Shown piece after piece: positions 60,788 to 64,000 of a stretch of DNA of 64,000 nucleotides (position 1 is its first letter; each line of letters opens with the position of its first letter). The stretch lies in IMG/VR virus record IMGVR_UViG_3300017788_004205, positions 22,813 through 86,812 of that record; one strand, 5' to 3'. The stretch is from a virus. The notes below the pieces were generated by a model. The model saw only the letters and a program-made list of their open reading frames with translations, did not search any database and was not told the DNA's origin. Both the position numbers and the translations under genes were made by a program.

Positions 60788-61408
60788 ATGAAATACATAA
60801 AAAGATTAGAATTATTTAACAATCATTCATGTGTGAATGAGACTAATAATACACTTGACAAATATAATTGGCCTCCTATTCCAACTGATATCCACTCTTT
60901 GTCATTAGAAGAGATGTCAAAAATGTTTGGTTATATTCAGTGGAAAAAAGGAAGTGGGGATAAAATCATTGTAACCAATAATTTCATTAAAGAAAACATA
61001 ATGGATATAGAATTACCTCAACTTGCAAAAATAAAAAATCCACCAAGAACATTTAGAATAAAATGCCATAAACTTGCGGTTGTTCCTATTTTAAGATTGT
61101 GGGAAGAATGGGAAAAGGCAGGTTTACTAAATAGAATTGAGAGGTGGCATGGTTGTCATAATGCAAGAGTCCAAAGAAATTCTAAAACTACCCTAAGTAA
61201 TCATGCTTGGGGGACGGCTTTTGATATAAATAGAGAAACAAATGATTTAGACCGAATGCCTCCAGCTGTGGGTGAAAGAGGCTCGGTTAGAGAATTAGTT
61301 CCTATAGCAAATAAATTAGGATTTTACTGGGGTGGACATTTTTCTAAAAGAAAAGATGGTATGCATTTTGAACTATCTACACTTGGAGATAGACAAATTA
61401 TTATGTGA
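60788..61408 (+). CDS. M15_4-type peptidoglycan peptidase with leader
   Basis: 206 residues. The leader MKYIKRLELFNNHSCVNETN has VNE. The catalytic domain is a paralogue of the one at 26116: NHAWGTAFDINRET carries the first His and Asp, RELVPIANKLGFYWGGHF is shared almost exactly, and GMHFEL has the last His and the Glu. It lacks the PG-binding domain of the other copy. It is a candidate for a head-packaged wall hydrolase or for the lysis endolysin; the leader favours the first. Confidence 0.85.
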   Translation: MKYIKRLELFNNHSCVNETNNTLDKYNWPPIPTDIHSLSLEEMSKMFGYIQWKKGSGDKIIVTNNFIKENIMDIELPQLAKIKNPPRTFRIKCHKLAVVPILRLWEEWEKAGLLNRIERWHGCHNARVQRNSKTTLSNHAWGTAFDINRETNDLDRMPPAVGERGSVRELVPIANKLGFYWGGHFSKRKDGMHFELSTLGDRQIIM

Positions 61409-61432
61409 AATAAATTTTACAATAATATAAAA

Positions 61433-62062
61433 ATGGAACATAAACACCTTTCTAATTTTTTAAAAGAAGATGAGCGTGATTTAATTATTGAATATGTGAA
61501 TTCTATAAATCACAAAAGCAAAGCATATAATAAACATTTGAAGCATCTTGTTAGAAAGTTACAAGGCAGTGCTCATATGTATGATATTTCAAAAAATAAA
61601 ATAACAAAAGAAATAACAACATATCAATCGGGTGGAAATGATGTGATGAAAGAAGAGTTGTCTGAAATCTTCTATACAATACAAGAAAGAATAACAAAAA
61701 CTATTGGAATACTCAATCAAAACTCCTTCTTACAAATTGTAGATATGAATAAAGGAGGTGTAGTCGGTGCTCATTATGATGCATCTCTTGATGGTTATGT
61801 GAACTATAAATGTAATATAAGTCTTATGGCTGAAGATTATACATTTGTTATAGACAATAAAGAACTTCTAATAAAAGAGGGGGATTTATATTCCTTTGAA
61901 GCATCTTTATACAAGCATTGGACTTTGAAACCTTTTACATCAAGAAGACTTTTACTCAGTTATGGATTCATACTCCCATATAAAGAATTAGAAAGAAATG
62001 AAGATGACCCAAGAGTTAGATTAAGCAAAAGAATAAAAAGAATGTTTCAGCGTTCTAAATAA
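61433..62062 (+). CDS. 2-oxoglutarate/Fe(II) oxygenase-like protein
   Basis: 209 residues. The jelly-roll metal triad is visible: HYDASLDGY gives HxD near residue 114, and YKHWTLKPFTSRRLLLSYG gives the distal His near 162 and the 2-oxoglutarate-binding Arg. The layout (GAHYD, ISLMAEDYTFVID, EGDLYSFEAS) is that of small prolyl-hydroxylase-like phage proteins. It could hydroxylate a protein or nucleic acid base; given the collagen-like fibre a prolyl hydroxylase is thinkable, but the fibre has few prolines. The N-terminus has NFLKE, possibly chance. Confidence 0.75.
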   Translation: MEHKHLSNFLKEDERDLIIEYVNSINHKSKAYNKHLKHLVRKLQGSAHMYDISKNKITKEITTYQSGGNDVMKEELSEIFYTIQERITKTIGILNQNSFLQIVDMNKGGVVGAHYDASLDGYVNYKCNISLMAEDYTFVIDNKELLIKEGDLYSFEASLYKHWTLKPFTSRRLLLSYGFILPYKELERNEDDPRVRLSKRIKRMFQRSK

Positions 62063-62088
62063 TAGTTTTGAAAAATAAGAATTGAAAG

Positions 62089-62667
62089 ATGATTTACTAC
62101 ACATCAGATTGGCACTTAGGAGATGATAGATTAGGGCTAAATGGAAAACCTAATGTATTTTATAGGCCTTTTTCTTCGGTGGAAGAAAGCAACAAAACAA
62201 TTATGAGCAATCTTTACAAAGACTTCAAAGATGGTGATATTCTTTGGCATCTTGGGGATGTGATTGTAGATGATTTAAAGAGTTCTGAAGCACATTTAGA
62301 GCAAATGCGAACAATGTATCCAAATTCTCAATTTAACCTCGTATTGGGCAATTATGACACAGATAAGGTGAATATACTATCAAAGTATTTCCATAATATC
62401 CATGAAGAGTTCAATCTTGTTAGTTTTTCTGATAATTTAATGATTTACCTAAACCATTATCCTTCAAAATGCAAGGAAAAGATAGAAGAAGATTCAGAAT
62501 ATACATTTGCAATTACTGGGCATATTCATAGTCTTTGGAAAGTTCAAAGAAATATAATTAATGTAGGAGTGGATGCTTGGCATTTCAAACCAGTCTCTCA
62601 TAGTGAAATTATGTTTTGCTGGAATGCTATGAAGAATCATTATGATGGAGATGTTTTTTTGTATTGA
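62089..62667 (+). CDS. Calcineurin-like metallophosphoesterase
   Basis: 192 residues. The metal-binding motifs are in order: YYTSDWHLGDDRLG (DxH), WHLGDVIVDD (GDxx), LVLGNYDTD (GNxD with Tyr where His is usual), YLNHYPS and ITGHIHS (GHxH). A Tyr in the GNHD position is seen in YfcE-type relatives as other residues, so activity is not ruled out. The substrate could be a nucleotide, a cyclic phosphate or a phosphoprotein. It lies in a run of small host-directed genes. Confidence 0.82.
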   Translation: MIYYTSDWHLGDDRLGLNGKPNVFYRPFSSVEESNKTIMSNLYKDFKDGDILWHLGDVIVDDLKSSEAHLEQMRTMYPNSQFNLVLGNYDTDKVNILSKYFHNIHEEFNLVSFSDNLMIYLNHYPSKCKEKIEEDSEYTFAITGHIHSLWKVQRNIINVGVDAWHFKPVSHSEIMFCWNAMKNHYDGDVFLY

Positions 62668-62708
62668 ACATTTTTAACTTTTTTCCTATAATTACTTGTA
62701 ATTTACTT

Positions 62709-62849
62709 ATGGGAAATAGAATGAAGTCCTCTGAAAAAATACAAGAACTTGATAGAAAATTCGAAAAATTGGATGGAAAAGTTTTGTTTTTGATTTCTAT
62801 AACTTCCATTGAATTTATCCTTATACTAATCTTATTTTTTAGAAAATGA
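62709..62849 (+). CDS. Small single-span membrane protein, 46 aa
   Basis: I choose the ATG at 62709; one at 62721 and an earlier one at 62664 are alternatives. An N-terminal coiled-coil-like segment (EKIQELDRKFEKLDGK) leads to a membrane helix (VLFLISITSIEFILILILFF). Its stop overlaps the next start as ATGA. The layout resembles a small spanin-like or holin-associated peptide, but that is a guess. Confidence 0.55.
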   Translation: MGNRMKSSEKIQELDRKFEKLDGKVLFLISITSIEFILILILFFRK

Positions 62850-63065
62850 CAGACGAACTAAAAAAAAGAATGGATTGAAGAACAGAGAAAGCAAATTCAA
62901 CTTGTCAATCCTAACATAATCCCCATAAATCCTATAATAGGATTTTTCTTCAAAGTCAATGGAATAGAAATTCCTGAGAATCTTTTCAAAGAAGAGTTTG
63001 ATGTTATATCAAGTGCTTACTTTTCAGTTCTCGAAAAATTGAATTCTGAACAAATCAAAGGATAA
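62846..63065 (+). pseudogene. Small gene with one-base frameshift in an A8 run
   Basis: From the ATG at 62846 the frame closes after MTDELKKRMD. Reading one base fewer through the A-run near 62860 gives a continuous protein MTDELKKEWIEEQ then KQIQLVNPNIIPINPIIGFF and VNGIEIPENLFKEEFDVISS, ending LNSEQIKG at 63065. The total length is 73 codons plus one base. Three explanations remain: homopolymer sequencing error, a true mutation, or programmed frameshifting. No family recognised. Confidence 0.6.
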
Positions 63066-63069
63066 TCTG

Positions 63070-63435
63070 ATGAATACTTTATTACAAAAAGAATGTGTAA
63101 CATACACTCAAGCAAAAAAACTCCAAACTTTAGGATTTAATGATTCCCATTGTTTTGCTTATTACAATGGAGATAATTTAAATTTAAATGGCGGTAGTCA
63201 TAAAAATAAACACATAGGAACCATAAATACTTATGTGGCAGATAATATGATTCCAGCCCCTACATATCAAGGAGCATTTCGTTGGATTAGAGAAAAGTTT
63301 GGATTTCATCATCTTGCTTTAATGAATAGATTTTATATCGATAGAGGATTTACCTTTGAAGAGTCTGAATCAAAATGCTTAAACGAGCTTCTTAAAAAAA
63401 TAGAAACTGAAGAGTCTATTCAAATTCATATTTAA
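63070..63435 (+). CDS. Hypothetical protein, 121 aa
   Basis: A conserved-looking phage protein with the segment PAPTYQGAFRWIREKFGFHH, which I recall from proteins of Bacteroidota phages with no known role. The N-terminus (VTYTQAKKLQTLGFNDSHCF) and FAYYNGDN are typical of that set. No membrane helix. Confidence 0.65.
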   Translation: MNTLLQKECVTYTQAKKLQTLGFNDSHCFAYYNGDNLNLNGGSHKNKHIGTINTYVADNMIPAPTYQGAFRWIREKFGFHHLALMNRFYIDRGFTFEESESKCLNELLKKIETEESIQIHI

Positions 63436-63451
63436 CATTAAATATACTAAA

Positions 63452-64000
63452 ATGAATCATAAAGAATTACATAATGTACCTTCAATTGCTTTTGAACATT
63501 TTATTGTAGCAATAGGTATAAGAGAAGGGTATAAACAAAGGGTGTTAGACTGGTGGAATGAAAATAAAAGCCACATCAACATTTACTATTTTCCTTTCAA
63601 AACAAATATAATAATGGGCGGTTGCGTTATCTCAAGCGACTCAATTGCCGTAAACTCCAACTTTGACAATAATCCAGAGAACTTGCTTTATGTGGCATTA
63701 CACGAAAGTGCCCACGCCCAACAGGAACTTGAAGGCAGACTTTCTCCTTATTTCGATACAGTTGTTCAAAATAATTTAGAGCAGTTTTTAGAGGTCTATA
63801 AAACTCTTGAAGTAGAAGCGAATGATTTTGCTCATAATGCTATGGTAGAATTGGGTTTTGATAGCTTTATAATTCAATATGAAAGTTCTTTAAGATTTAA
63901 TGAGCTTGCAGGTCAGATGGTATTTGAGACTATGAAACGAGAAATAGAAAAAAACAATCCAACTAATTTTATGGAAATGTTTGAAAAAATGATATTCTAA
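63452..64000 (+). CDS. Putative zincin metallopeptidase, 182 aa
   Basis: LLYVALHESAHAQQEL near residue 84 has HExxH (HESAH). YKTLEVEANDFAHNAM about 40 residues on gives EANDFA, a Glu followed by an Asp that could be the third ligand as in gluzincins. No leader. The gene is complete, with its TAA on the last bases of the window. Confidence 0.7.
   Translation: MNHKELHNVPSIAFEHFIVAIGIREGYKQRVLDWWNENKSHINIYYFPFKTNIIMGGCVISSDSIAVNSNFDNNPENLLYVALHESAHAQQELEGRLSPYFDTVVQNNLEQFLEVYKTLEVEANDFAHNAMVELGFDSFIIQYESSLRFNELAGQMVFETMKREIEKNNPTNFMEMFEKMIF

Noticed and set aside
1-64000. Alternative genetic code with TAG reassigned, as in some huge phages
   Set aside because: No gene needs an in-frame TAG or TGA to be read through, TGA is a regular stop, and the primase ends at TAG exactly where the next small frame overlaps.
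1-64000. tRNA genes, insertion sequences or integrase
   Set aside because: No cloverleaf, transposase motif or tyrosine/serine recombinase motif was seen by eye; a tRNAscan run would settle the tRNAs.

Overview
The window is a stretch of a large, AT-rich, tailed double-stranded DNA phage with T4-type (myovirus) architecture. It holds a T4 gp20-type portal, a gp4-type head-completion protein, baseplate and hub proteins, gp32-type single-strand binding protein, gp61-type primase and UvsW helicase. No integrase, transposase, tRNA, rRNA or CRISPR array was seen. The standard bacterial code fits every gene; most genes stop with TAA and the primase stops with TAG. Many starts lack a clear Shine-Dalgarno and have an A-rich leader instead, and the hsp20 upstream region resembles Bacteroidota chaperone promoters. 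I infer, without proof, a Bacteroidota host. The set of accessory genes suggests a jumbo-class genome.

Layout. 1-5.5 kb: a baseplate protein running off the left edge, a collagen-like fibre, a RuvC-like resolvase, a glycosyltransferase and Hsp20. 5.5-8.5 kb: a RimK/RimB-like fusion and a UvrD-like helicase. 8.5-19.3 kb: baseplate, hub and fibre genes with a second glycosyltransferase and a MazG/DUF1599-like protein. 19.3-23.3 kb: small genes, then gp4-like, an unassigned assembly protein and the portal. 23.3-42.2 kb: sixteen same-strand genes placed where T4 has its prohead core, protease and capsid genes. Almost all begin with a short leader ending in (L/I/V)xE, usually LNE, VNE or INE, which resembles the T4 capsid-targeting sequence of Alt and the internal proteins. 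This block combines peptidoglycan-binding domains, two M15 peptidases, membrane-helix proteins in duplicated families and an ankyrin protein. 42-52.4 kb: mixed accessory enzymes, several with the same leader. 52.4-57.3 kb: replication and recombination. 57.3-64 kb: an RNA ligase-like fusion, two further zincins, a second M15_4-type peptidase, a 2-oxoglutarate oxygenase, a phosphoesterase and small genes.

How it may work together. The simplest reading is that the phage loads its head with a large set of leader-tagged proteins and injects them with the DNA. The peptidoglycan-binding, peptidase and membrane proteins at 23-42 kb could form an envelope-crossing ejection conduit. The tagged enzymes (RimK/RimB, ankyrin, phosphoribosyltransferase-like, FMN reductase-like, metalloproteases) could act on the host before transcription begins. 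A recurring GATATATA(G/C)(A/T) element, 20-46 bases before most transcription-unit starts on both strands, looks like the main phage promoter. All functions are inferred from visible motifs; no database search was run.
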